Source: Alphaproteobacteria bacterium (lineage in GTDB: Bacteria; Pseudomonadota; Alphaproteobacteria; Ferrovibrionales; Ferrovibrionaceae). Taken from it: a DNA stretch of 64,000 nucleotides. The notes under the pieces are model-generated. The model was not told the origin of the DNA and ran no database searches. It saw only the letters and a list, made by a program, of their open reading frames with translations. The position numbers and the translations under genes were made by a program. The stretch covers positions 124,001 through 188,000 of the forward strand of contig JAFKFH010000011.1 of the NCBI GenBank assembly GCA_017307375.1, read 5' to 3'. Positions 26,565 through 34,891 of the stretch are shown here, in pieces. Within the stretch, counting starts at the first letter, position 1. The number at the start of each line of letters is the position of its first letter.

Positions 26565-27345
26565 CGCCCGGCCGGTTCCCTTCCGCGGCGGCGGCTTTGC
26601 TCCCCGCGGCGGTCGCGTCGCGCCGCTCGTCGCCTTCATCCTGATCATCGCGGCCTGGGAGGCCGCCTCGCGCTCGGGCATCCTGCCGGCGCTGTTCCTG
26701 CCGGCACCGAGCGCGGTATTCCTGGCGCTGAAGGATCTGGCCCAGGGCGGCAAGCTGGTCGGCCACGTCACCGCCTCGCTCTACCGCATCGGCATCGGCT
26801 GGACGATCGGCGCACTGGCCGGCCTCGTCGCCGGGGTGGCGATCGGGCTGTTCACCCTGGCCCGCGCCGTCGGCATCGCGCTCACCTCGGCCCTGTTTCC
26901 CATACCCAAGATCTCGCTGCTGCCGCTGTTGATCCTGTGGTTCGGCATCGGCGAGCCTTCCAAGATCGCGACGATCGCCTTCGGCGTGTTCTTCCCCACC
27001 GTCGTCTCCGCCTACGGGGCGGTCGACGGGGTCCCGAAGAACCTGATCCGCATGGGGCAGAGCTTTGGCCTTTCGACAGCGGCCATCGTCTGGAAGATCG
27101 TGCTGCCCGGCGCGCTGCCCGGCATCCTTTCGGGTTTTCGCATCTCGACCTCGATCGCCTTGATCCTGGTCGTCGCCGCCGAAATGATCGGGGCCGACAA
27201 GGGGATCGGCGCGTTCATCCTGGCCGCCGGCAACCTGATGCAGACCGACCAGTTGCTGGCCGGCGTCGTTCTGCTGTCGCTGCTCGGGCTGGCGATCGCC
27301 TTCGTGCTCGGACGGATCGAAGCCTTCGCGCTGCGCTGGCGCTGA
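26551..27345 (+). CDS. ABC transporter permease (NitT/TauT type)
   Basis: Inner-membrane permease of 264 residues with about six helices (VAPLVAFILIIAAWEAASRS first). The ATPase-contact EAA loop is seen around GAVDGVPKNLIRMGQSFGLS. GGGAGG lies nine bases before the ATG, inside the end of the ATPase gene. Completes the three-gene importer. The gene is followed immediately by nine T residues. Confidence 0.93.
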   Translation: MLPPDARPVPFRGGGFAPRGGRVAPLVAFILIIAAWEAASRSGILPALFLPAPSAVFLALKDLAQGGKLVGHVTASLYRIGIGWTIGALAGLVAGVAIGLFTLARAVGIALTSALFPIPKISLLPLLILWFGIGEPSKIATIAFGVFFPTVVSAYGAVDGVPKNLIRMGQSFGLSTAAIVWKIVLPGALPGILSGFRISTSIALILVVAAEMIGADKGIGAFILAAGNLMQTDQLLAGVVLLSLLGLAIAFVLGRIEAFALRWR

Positions 27346-27382
27346 TTTTTTTTCACGGTTCCCTGTCGGATCCGGGACCGTG
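27346..27382 (+). other. T tract and imperfect inverted repeat after the ABC operon
   Basis: A run of T residues (about 27346-27353) starts right after the permease stop and is followed by CACGGTTCCC (27354-27363) and GGGACCGTG (27374-27382), an inverted repeat with one bulged base around a CGGATCCG palindrome. The order, T tract first and hairpin second, is the reverse of an intrinsic terminator on the plus strand. It may instead be a regulatory element upstream of the YCII/sigma pair. Confidence 0.3.
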
Positions 27383-27416
27383 CCCACGTCCTGTGAACGC
27401 CGATCGGGGAACCATC

Positions 27417-27791
27417 ATGCTCTACGCCATCCTCTGCTACGACCGCGAAGACGTCATCGCCGGCTGGACCCAGGGCCAGGAGGACGAGACGATGGCCCGG
27501 CTGGGCGCCGTCCAGGAAAAGCTGGCCCGCCAGGGCAAGCTGGGACCGGTCGCCCGGCTGTTGCCGACCACCGCGGCCACCACCCTGCGCAAGGGCGCCG
27601 AGACCATCGTGCTCGACGGGCCGTTCGCCGAAACCAAGGAACAGTTGCTCGGTTTCTACGTGGTCGACGCCGCCTCGCTCGACGAAGCGGTCGGCATTGC
27701 GCGCGAGCTGGCCCAGGCCAACAACCTCGCGGTCGGGTGCTACGAGATCAGGCCGCTGTCGGTGTTCCGGCCGGGAAATCTCGCATCATGA
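27417..27791 (+). CDS. YCII/DGPF-domain protein, partner of the ECF sigma factor
   Basis: A 124-residue protein of the YCII-related family; the name-giving DGPF motif is present in IVLDGPFAETKEQLLGFYVV. The ATG at 27417 has GGGGA upstream. Its TGA overlaps the ATG of the sigma factor gene, so the two are translationally coupled. DGPF proteins are the hallmark neighbours of ECF42 sigma factors; their exact biochemical role is not settled. No anti-sigma factor is seen nearby. Confidence 0.9.
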   Translation: MLYAILCYDREDVIAGWTQGQEDETMARLGAVQEKLARQGKLGPVARLLPTTAATTLRKGAETIVLDGPFAETKEQLLGFYVVDAASLDEAVGIARELAQANNLAVGCYEIRPLSVFRPGNLAS

Positions 27792-29038
27792 GCGAGCTGG
27801 CCTGGATCGACGCGGCGCTGACAGCGGCGCGCCCCCAGGCCGTCGGCGCCCTGCTGCGCTATTTCCGCGACCTCGACATGGCCGAGGAAGCCTTCCAGAA
27901 CGCCTGCCTGCGCGCCTTGAAATCCTGGCCCCGGAACGGGCCGCCGCGCGATCCCGCCGCCTGGCTGATCCTGGTCGGCCGCAATACCGGCATCGACGAG
28001 ACGCGGCGGCGGGCCAGGCTGACAACCCTGCCCGATGATGAGCGGATTTCGGATCTCGGCGATGCCGAGGACGAGGCGGCCGAACGGCTGGATGGGGCGG
28101 AATACCGCGACGACATCCTGCGGCTGCTGTTCATCTGCTGCCACCCCGACCTGCCGCCGACCCAGCAGATCGCGCTGGCGCTGCGCATCGTCTCGGGCCT
28201 GTCGGTACGCCAGATCGCCCGCGCCTTCCTGGTCGGCGAAGCGGCGATGGAACAGCGGATCACCCGGGCAAAGGCACGCATCGCGAAGGCCGGGATCGCC
28301 TTCGCCACCCCCGGCGCCGTCGACCGTGCCGAGCGCCTCGCCGCCGTCGCCGCCATGATCTATCTGGTCTTCAACGAGGGGTATTCGGCCGGCGGGGGCG
28401 CGGCCGACGACGATCGCGGCGCGTTGTGCGACGAGGCGATCCGGCTCGCCCGATTGCTGCTGCGGCTGTTCCAGGGCGAGCCGGAAATCATGGGGCTGAC
28501 GGCACTGATGCTGCTGCAGCATGCCCGCACCCCCGCCCGCTTCGACGCGGCCGGCCAGGTCGTGCTGCTGGACGACCAGGATCGCGCGCTGTGGAACCGG
28601 CGAATGATCGCCGAGGGACTGGCACTGCTCGACAAGGCAATCCGCCATGGCCGCCGAGGGCCCTATCAGATCCAGGCCGCGATCGCGGCGCTGCATGCCC
28701 GCGCCGCGCAACCCGGCGAAACCGACTGGACGGGAATCGACCAGCTCTACGCGGCGCTGGAAACGCTGCAACCGTCACCGGTGATCACCCTGAACCGGGC
28801 CGTCGCCGTATCGAAGGTGGCCGGGCCGTCGGCCGCGCTGGCACTGGTGGAACCGCTGGCCGAGCGCCTGGCCGGCTACTTCCATTTCCATGGCCTGCGC
28901 GGCGCGCTGCTGATGCAACTGGGCCGGGGCCGCGAGGCCCGCGCCGCCTTCGACCGGGCGATCGCCCTGGCCAACACGCCGGCCGAGGCGGCCCATATTC
29001 GCCAGCATCTCGACCGGCTGCAGCGCGACGGCACCTGA
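27788..29038 (+). CDS. ECF sigma factor with C-terminal extension (ECF42-like)
   Basis: A 416-residue alternative sigma factor, twice the usual ECF length. Sigma region 2 is in about residues 15-85 (RYFRDLDMAEEAFQNACLRA), region 4 in about 110-165 (ALALRIVSGLSVRQIARAFL), then a long extension beginning with the DUF6596-type LAAVAAMIYLVFNEGYSA and ending with TPR-like helices (LRGALLMQLGRGREARAAFD). This plan and the coupled DGPF gene match the ECF42 group, in which the C-terminal extension is thought to replace an anti-sigma factor. Target promoters are not identified here. It converges on the delta-60 gene ten bases later. Confidence 0.92.
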   Translation: MSELAWIDAALTAARPQAVGALLRYFRDLDMAEEAFQNACLRALKSWPRNGPPRDPAAWLILVGRNTGIDETRRRARLTTLPDDERISDLGDAEDEAAERLDGAEYRDDILRLLFICCHPDLPPTQQIALALRIVSGLSVRQIARAFLVGEAAMEQRITRAKARIAKAGIAFATPGAVDRAERLAAVAAMIYLVFNEGYSAGGGAADDDRGALCDEAIRLARLLLRLFQGEPEIMGLTALMLLQHARTPARFDAAGQVVLLDDQDRALWNRRMIAEGLALLDKAIRHGRRGPYQIQAAIAALHARAAQPGETDWTGIDQLYAALETLQPSPVITLNRAVAVSKVAGPSAALALVEPLAERLAGYFHFHGLRGALLMQLGRGREARAAFDRAIALANTPAEAAHIRQHLDRLQRDGT

Positions 29039-29048
29039 GCCGCCGACG

Positions 29049-32000
29049 TCAGAAGCGCCAGCGGGCGAGCGTGGCGGTGCGCCCGTCCGGCAACCGCAGC
29101 GTCGCCTGGTCACCGGCGGCGAAGGCCAGACGGAACGTGCCGATGGCCACCGAGGATGGCGTGGCCGCACCGCCGGTGGTGCCGATCGTCGCCCCGCCGG
29201 CATAGCGCATCATCGTGCCCTCGAGGCTCAGATCGGCGCCCAGCCCCCCCTCGGCCGCGTACCAGACCGGCGTCCCGTCGGCGTCATAGGTCAGCAGGGA
29301 CAGATGAGCGGTCTGGCTGACCGTGCCATTGCTGCCGATCTGCGTATCGAAAGCCAGGAACACGCCGTTCCTGTCCGAGCCCCGCGCCGGTTCGTACCAC
29401 CAGCCGGCCTGCGGCAGGCCGGCGAAGGCGGTCGTCGAGGTGCCCATGATCGGATAGATCGCAAGCGGCTGGACGACGCCGCTGCCGATCGTAAGCGAGG
29501 CGGCATTGCCGCCCTGGTCGAACGTCACCGCGACGGGCGCGCCGGTCTGTGCAAGCGTCCCGCGGCAGACCAGCCCGTCGAAGCGGCACAGCCCCGCCCC
29601 CCAGGTCGCGATACCGCCGCCGGGGCGATAGGCCAGGTTGGCGATGTAAGCCTGGTCGCCCCACCGCTCGATCGCCCAGGCCTGGTTGCCGCCGGCGGTC
29701 ACGTACCAGTAGTCGGTCCGGCCCGGCAGCAGCAACGGGTTGGCCGCGACATGGATCTGGCCGGCCAGCGGCGTGCCGTTGACGAGATCGCGCGCCTGGC
29801 TGCCGAAGGTGATGGTGCCCCCGTCGCCCGATACGGCCGGGTCGTACGAATTGCCGCCGCCCGGCGAACCGGCGGCGGTCTGCGACACCAGCGCCGTCTG
29901 GTCGCGCATGACGTCGCGCACCCAGATCTGGGTGTAGGTGTCGCCGCTCATCCGCCAGACGACGAAGCGGCCGTCGGCGGAAACCGCCGGCTGGTCGCCA
30001 CGGCCGACGGTGGTCACCCGTCCGGTCGCGCGATCGAAACGGGCCACGTCTCCCCCGGTGGCGAAGACGAGGCTGTCGGCGCGGGCATCGAGCTTCGGGT
30101 TGCTGCCGGGCGCGATGGCGAAGACCGCCCCGGTCAGCAGGTCCTTGAGGTAGATCCGCTGACCGGAAAAACCCTGGACCAGATTGGTCGCCGTCGATTC
30201 GAAGGCGGCGAACCGTCCATCCCAAGACAGCGACACATTGCGGCTGTCACCGTTGGCCGCGGTACCGTCGGCGGCCGACGAGACCAGCAGGATCGCCCCC
30301 GTCGCGACATCCTTCCGCCAGATCTGGACGACGCCGGCAGGATTCGACCCCAGATTGGTCGCCGCGCTCTCGAACGCGACCAGCCCCCCGGTCTCCGACA
30401 GGCTGGGATTATCGGCCGCCGCATTGGCCGGAACATTGGCGGCACTGGTCGACACCATCGTCGGTGCCGGCGTCACCGCCTCGTTCAGCGACACCCGCGG
30501 ATAGGCGAGCGAGGTGCGGTACACCTGCCGCAACGTGCTGGCCGGCGCAATCGTCACGCTGCCGCCCGAGGCGGCGAATGCGCCCCAAGCGCCGTTGGCC
30601 GAGACGGACGGCGATATCGCGGGACCGTTCGACGCGTTGGCCACCCCGCCGCCGGGAATGGCCGTCTGGGACAGCAGATCGCGATTGCCCGACAGGCCGT
30701 GATAGCGGCCGATCTTGGTGTGGGGGCTGGTTGCCGAAAACAGGTTGCCGGCCGCCGTCTCGAACAGGATCTGTCCGCCATCCCACGACAGGGCCGGACG
30801 GCCGGAGACGCCGTCGCCGCTGCGCCCCGCGGCGCTGTAGGACACCGCGGTCATGATCACCGGGCTGCGCGGCGCGTAGAAGGTCATGTTGACAATGTAG
30901 CTGGCCGAACTGCCGGGCGACGTCACCGTCAGCAGGACCGGCACCGTCTGCACCAGCACCGACAGCGGATAGACACGATTGGGCATGACCGCCCGGGTCG
31001 CGCGCGCATCAGCGGCCGCCGGCTGGATCGGCAGGTCGGACGGCAGCGGCACGTCATAAGCGAAGGACAAGGTCGCCGGATTGAAGCTCAGCCAAGGCGG
31101 CAGCGCCGCGCCCGAGGTCTGCTGCACCGTGATCGTCGATCCCGGCCCGGGATTGCCCAGCGCCGCCGCCAGCGACACCGTCCCCTGTCCCGAACCCGAC
31201 GTATCCACCGGCACCGAAACCTGCGGGATCGGGGTCGGCGCAGGCGGCGGGACCGCGGCCTGCGCGAAGGTCGCCGTGCAGCTGCGGGCGGCGGTCATCG
31301 TCAACGTCGTTGCTACGCTGGCACCCGTGCAATCGCCGGACCAGCCCGAAAAGGTCGAGCCGCTGTCCGCCGTCGCCGTCAGGGTGACCGAGGTGCCCGT
31401 TTCAGCCGCACCCGAGCAGGTCGCGCCGCAGGCGATGCCGCCCGCCGACGAGGTCACGCTGCCCGTGCCGCCGCCGGCCTTGGTCACGGTCAACGCATAG
31501 TACTCGGCCAGGCGGGCCGCATAGGCGCGAGGCTGCCCGCCCACGGCGGTGAAGTCGCCACCGATCATCACCCGGCCATTGCTGTCGATCGCCAGCGCGG
31601 AAACCTTGGTGCCGCCGGTGAAAGCCGGCGGCACGAACGTCGTGTCGACAGCCCCCGCCGCGCTGAACCGCGCCAGCCGTGCATAGGATTCTCCCCCGGC
31701 ACTGGTAAACTGACCGCCGACGACGATCCTGCCGTTCCGGTCGATTTTTAGCGACTCCACGGTTGCGTTGATCTGCGGATCGGCGAAGGTCGTGTCGGGG
31801 GTGCCGTCGGCGTTGATGCGGCCGAGCCTGTCGCGGAACGTGCCTCCGCCATCGAACGCGGTGTAATCGCCGGCGACGACGATCTTGTCGCTGCCGTCGA
31901 TGGCGAGCGAAAAGACATTGCCATTGAGGTTCGGATTGAAGCCTGTATCCAGCGTGCCGTCGCTGGCGAGACGCGCCATGTAGTTGCGCCTGGTGGCAAG

Positions 32001-32633
32001 AACTGTCTCGAACTGGCCGCCGATGACGATCCGGCCGCTGGTATCGAGGGCGATTGCCCTGACCGTGCCGTCCACGTCGCGATCGGCCAAGCCGGTATCA
32101 CGCGTACCATCGGCGTTGAGACGCGCCAGTCGGCGCATCGTCGTGGAACTGACCGACGTGAAGTCGCCCCCGATCACGATCTTGCCGTTATCGTCGATCG
32201 CTAGCGCGTACACCGTACCGCTGATTCTCGCGGTCAGCCCCGTATCCACCGTCCCGTCGGTGTTGTAGCGCGCGAGCCCGCTGGTCCCATGACTTTGGGC
32301 ATTGCCGAATGCCCCGCCGACGACGATCTTGCCATTGGCGTCGATGGCGAGCGCAAAGACCGCATCGTTAAGTTCCGGAATGAAGCTCTGGTCGAGGGAG
32401 CCATCGGCATTGAAGCGCGCCAAATAGTAAGGCCTGGTCGAGCCGGCAAATTCGAAAGCGCCGCCGACGTAGATCTTGCCGTTGCTGTCGATGAGAACGG
32501 CGTTCACCTGCTGATCCAGTTGGGGGTTGGCGAAGCTGGTATCGAGGTTGAGGCCCGGGGAAACGGCGAGGGCAGGCGTTGAGAACGCCAGCGGCGCGAG
32601 AAAGGCGGCAGCCTTCAATCTGGAACGAATCAC
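29049..32633 (-). CDS. Very large secreted delta-60 repeat / beta-propeller protein
   Basis: About 1194 residues. Signal peptide (VIRSRLKAAAFLAPLAFSTP, cleavage after ALA), then at least seven delta-60-type repeats of about 52 residues to roughly residue 390, each with the core (FNADGSLD...ALAIDANGKIVVGG). Next come an InlB-B-like repeat (VTKAGGGTGSVTSSAG to FSGWSGDCTG), a proline linker, an Ig-like segment, a second propeller with TolB/PD40-like blades (LSWDGRFAAFESTATNL) and a C-terminal domain with GWWYEPARGSDRNGVFLAF, a module seen at the end of many proteobacterial surface proteins. GGGGGA supports GTG at 32633 (spacing nine) over GTG at 32639. Probably exported; function unknown. It is monocistronic and divergent from dapF. 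Confidence 0.85.
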   Translation of the reverse strand: MIRSRLKAAAFLAPLAFSTPALAVSPGLNLDTSFANPQLDQQVNAVLIDSNGKIYVGGAFEFAGSTRPYYLARFNADGSLDQSFIPELNDAVFALAIDANGKIVVGGAFGNAQSHGTSGLARYNTDGTVDTGLTARISGTVYALAIDDNGKIVIGGDFTSVSSTTMRRLARLNADGTRDTGLADRDVDGTVRAIALDTSGRIVIGGQFETVLATRRNYMARLASDGTLDTGFNPNLNGNVFSLAIDGSDKIVVAGDYTAFDGGGTFRDRLGRINADGTPDTTFADPQINATVESLKIDRNGRIVVGGQFTSAGGESYARLARFSAAGAVDTTFVPPAFTGGTKVSALAIDSNGRVMIGGDFTAVGGQPRAYAARLAEYYALTVTKAGGGTGSVTSSAGGIACGATCSGAAETGTSVTLTATADSGSTFSGWSGDCTGASVATTLTMTAARSCTATFAQAAVPPPAPTPIPQVSVPVDTSGSGQGTVSLAAALGNPGPGSTITVQQTSGAALPPWLSFNPATLSFAYDVPLPSDLPIQPAAADARATRAVMPNRVYPLSVLVQTVPVLLTVTSPGSSASYIVNMTFYAPRSPVIMTAVSYSAAGRSGDGVSGRPALSWDGGQILFETAAGNLFSATSPHTKIGRYHGLSGNRDLLSQTAIPGGGVANASNGPAISPSVSANGAWGAFAASGGSVTIAPASTLRQVYRTSLAYPRVSLNEAVTPAPTMVSTSAANVPANAAADNPSLSETGGLVAFESAATNLGSNPAGVVQIWRKDVATGAILLVSSAADGTAANGDSRNVSLSWDGRFAAFESTATNLVQGFSGQRIYLKDLLTGAVFAIAPGSNPKLDARADSLVFATGGDVARFDRATGRVTTVGRGDQPAVSADGRFVVWRMSGDTYTQIWVRDVMRDQTALVSQTAAGSPGGGNSYDPAVSGDGGTITFGSQARDLVNGTPLAGQIHVAANPLLLPGRTDYWYVTAGGNQAWAIERWGDQAYIANLAYRPGGGIATWGAGLCRFDGLVCRGTLAQTGAPVAVTFDQGGNAASLTIGSGVVQPLAIYPIMGTSTTAFAGLPQAGWWYEPARGSDRNGVFLAFDTQIGSNGTVSQTAHLSLLTYDADGTPVWYAAEGGLGADLSLEGTMMRYAGGATIGTTGGAATPSSVAIGTFRLAFAAGDQATLRLPDGRTATLARWRF

Positions 32634-32705
32634 GATCACAGTTCCCCCGAAGTATTTGGCCCGCCGACTGTAGAGGCACGAATTCGAGTGATCATCACCC
32701 ATTCA

Positions 32706-32737
32706 GGCTATATTCGTAAAATTTATTACGTATAGCC
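32706..32737. promoter_or_regulatory. AT-rich inverted repeat upstream of dapF
   Basis: GGCTATA (32706-32712) and TATAGCC (32731-32737) form the outer arms, CGTAA (32715-32719) and TTACG (32726-32730) the inner arms, with two unpaired T in the left arm. It lies in the 138-base divergent gap between the delta-60 gene and dapF and is conspicuously AT-rich for this sequence. It may be a regulator site for either gene; no T-run follows on either side, so it is not a terminator. Confidence 0.4.
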
Positions 32738-32742
32738 CCGGG

Positions 32743-32771
32743 TTGCGCCGGCCCGGCCGGCATCCTATAAC
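32743..32771 (+). promoter_or_regulatory. Predicted dapF promoter giving a leaderless mRNA
   Basis: TTGCGC (32743-32748), a 17-base spacer and TATAAC (32766-32771, 5/6). The expected transcription start, six or seven bases after the -10, falls on the A of the dapF ATG at 32778. There is no Shine-Dalgarno sequence before that ATG, which fits a leaderless message. Confidence 0.45.
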
Positions 32772-32777
32772 CCAACC

Positions 32778-33629
32778 ATGAGCCAGATTGCCGAGTTGGG
32801 CCTGCCGTTTCGCAAGATGCACGGTTTGGGCAACGATTTTGTGGTGCTCGATGCGCGCGAGGCCGCCATCGACCTGACCCGCGACCAGGTGCGCGCGATT
32901 TCCGACCGCAAATTCGGCGTCGGTTTCGACCAGATGGTCACCCTCGCCCCCTCGACGACCGCCGATGCGGTGATGCGCATCCACAACTGGGACGGCGGCG
33001 AGGTCGAGACCTGCGGCAATGCCGCCCGCTGCGTCGCCTGGCTCCTGATGCGCGAGAGCGGCAAGACGGCGGTGACGATCGATACCCAGGGCGGCCTGCT
33101 GCAGGCGTCCAGCGCCGGTGACGGCCTGATCACGGTCGACATGGGCCGCCCCCGTTTCGACTGGCAGGCGATTCCGCTGGCCCGCGCCATGGATACCGCC
33201 GCGCTCGATTTCCGCCTCGGGCCGCTGGAGCGGCCGGCGGCCGTCAATGTCGGCAATCCGCATGTCGTGTTCGTCGTGCCCGATGCCGAAGCCATAGAGA
33301 TCGAGGCCCTGGGCCCGAAGATCGAACATGACCCGCTGTTTCCCGAACGCACGAATGTCGAGGTGGTCACCGTGCGCGACCGCGGCCATGTCCGCATGCG
33401 CGTCTGGGAGCGCGGCGTCGGCGTCACCCGGGCCTGCGGCACCGGGGCCTGCGCGGTCGGCGTCAGCGTCGCCCGCCTCGGCCTGACCGACCGGCGCGTC
33501 GCCGTGCAGCTCGATGGCGGCACGCTGATCATCGAATGGACCGATGACGACCGCATCCTGATGACCGGCCCAGTCGCCGAAAGCTTCACCGGCCGCCTCG
33601 ATCCGAGCCTGCTGGGGACGGTGGGGTGA
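32778..33629 (+). CDS. dapF: Diaminopimelate epimerase
   Basis: Cytosolic cofactor-free racemase that converts LL- to meso-diaminopimelate for lysine and peptidoglycan synthesis. It has 283 residues, a usual length. The N-terminal MHGLGNDFVVLD motif and the two catalytic cysteines, in ETCGNAARC and RACGTGACA, are present. The start lacks a ribosome site but lies just after a good -10 element. The stop overlaps the mtaB GTG start (GTGA). First gene of dapF-mtaB-ftsY. Confidence 0.97.
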   Translation: MSQIAELGLPFRKMHGLGNDFVVLDAREAAIDLTRDQVRAISDRKFGVGFDQMVTLAPSTTADAVMRIHNWDGGEVETCGNAARCVAWLLMRESGKTAVTIDTQGGLLQASSAGDGLITVDMGRPRFDWQAIPLARAMDTAALDFRLGPLERPAAVNVGNPHVVFVVPDAEAIEIEALGPKIEHDPLFPERTNVEVVTVRDRGHVRMRVWERGVGVTRACGTGACAVGVSVARLGLTDRRVAVQLDGGTLIIEWTDDDRILMTGPVAESFTGRLDPSLLGTVG

Positions 33630-34873
33630 CGACCGAGGTCGTCAATTTCGGCTGCCGCCTGAACATCCACGAAGGCGAGGTCATGCGGGCCCATGCAATG
33701 GCCGCAGGCCTCGACGATGCCGTGATCGTCAACACCTGCGCGGTGACGGCCGAAGCCGAGCGCCAGGCGCGCCAGGCGATCCGCCGCCTGCGCCGGGAAC
33801 GCCCCGCCGCCCGCATCATCGTCACCGGCTGCGCCGCCCAGATCGACGCGCCAAGCTTCGCCGCGATGCCGGAAGTCGACCGGGTGATCGGCAACAAGGA
33901 AAAGCTGAAGGCCGACAGCTGGACCGGCCTCGATCCGGTCGCGGTCGGCGACATCATGGAGGCGCGCGAGGCCGCCTCGCACCTGGTCGAAGGTTTCGAC
34001 GACCGCACCCGCGCCTTCCTGCAGATCCAGAATGGCTGCGATCATCGCTGCACCTTCTGCATCATCCCGTTCGGCCGCGGCAACAGCCGCTCGGTGCCGC
34101 TGGGCTCGATCGTCGATCAGGCGCGCGCTCTGGTCGCCGCCGGTTATGCCGAGATCGTGCTGACCGGCGTCGACATCACCAGCTACGGCGCCGACCTGCC
34201 GGGCCGCCCGACCCTCGGCCAGGCGATCCGGCGCCTGCTCAATCTCGTTCCCGATCTGCAGCGCCTGCGCCTCTCGTCGCTCGATGTCGTCGAGATCGAC
34301 GGCGAGTTGATGCGGCTGATCGCCGAGGAACCGCGACTGATGCCGCATCTGCACCTGTCGCTGCAGGCCGGGCATGACTTGATCCTGAAGCGGATGAAGC
34401 GCCGGCACCTGAGGGCCGACGCCGTCCGTGCCTGCGCCGAAATCCGTGCCCGTCGCCCCGATACCGTGTTCGGTGCCGACCTGATCGCCGGCTTTCCCAC
34501 CGAAGACGAGCCGATGTTCCAGGCAACCCTGGACCTGGTCGGGGAATGCGACCTGACGTGGCTGCATGTCTTCCCCTATTCGGCCCGGCCCGGCACACCG
34601 GCGGCCCGCATGCCGCAGGTACCGGGCGATGTGCGGCGCGAACGCGCCGGCCGCCTGCGGGCGCTGGGCGAAAGGCAAGTCGCAGGCTACTTCGACCGCC
34701 GCATCGGCGGCCGGGCCCGTGTCCTGGTCGAACGCAGCGGCACCGCGGGGCGCGACGACCACCATGCGCCGGTACGGCTGGCCGACGCGGTCAGCCTGCC
34801 CCCCGGGCGCCTCGTCGCCACCACCATCGTCGGCGCCGCCGACGGCCATCTGATCGGCCGCGTGGCGGCCTAA
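33626..34873 (+). CDS. mtaB: tRNA t6A37 methylthiotransferase MtaB
   Basis: Radical SAM enzyme adding a methylthio group to N6-threonylcarbamoyladenosine at tRNA position 37. It has 415 residues: an N-terminal UPF0004 domain with iron-sulfur ligands (NFGCRLN, NTCAVT, TGCAAQ), the radical SAM motif CDHRCTFCIIPFGRG, and a C-terminal TRAM-like region. It starts with GTG overlapping the dapF stop. Linked to ftsY 18 bases downstream, as in many alphaproteobacteria. Confidence 0.95.
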   Translation: MTTEVVNFGCRLNIHEGEVMRAHAMAAGLDDAVIVNTCAVTAEAERQARQAIRRLRRERPAARIIVTGCAAQIDAPSFAAMPEVDRVIGNKEKLKADSWTGLDPVAVGDIMEAREAASHLVEGFDDRTRAFLQIQNGCDHRCTFCIIPFGRGNSRSVPLGSIVDQARALVAAGYAEIVLTGVDITSYGADLPGRPTLGQAIRRLLNLVPDLQRLRLSSLDVVEIDGELMRLIAEEPRLMPHLHLSLQAGHDLILKRMKRRHLRADAVRACAEIRARRPDTVFGADLIAGFPTEDEPMFQATLDLVGECDLTWLHVFPYSARPGTPAARMPQVPGDVRRERAGRLRALGERQVAGYFDRRIGGRARVLVERSGTAGRDDHHAPVRLADAVSLPPGRLVATTIVGAADGHLIGRVAA

Positions 34874-34891
34874 TTCCAGAGTAGAGCACCC

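Noticed and set aside
27346-27382. Intrinsic terminator after the ABC permease
   Set aside because: The T tract comes before the inverted repeat, not after it, and no good stem precedes the T tract.
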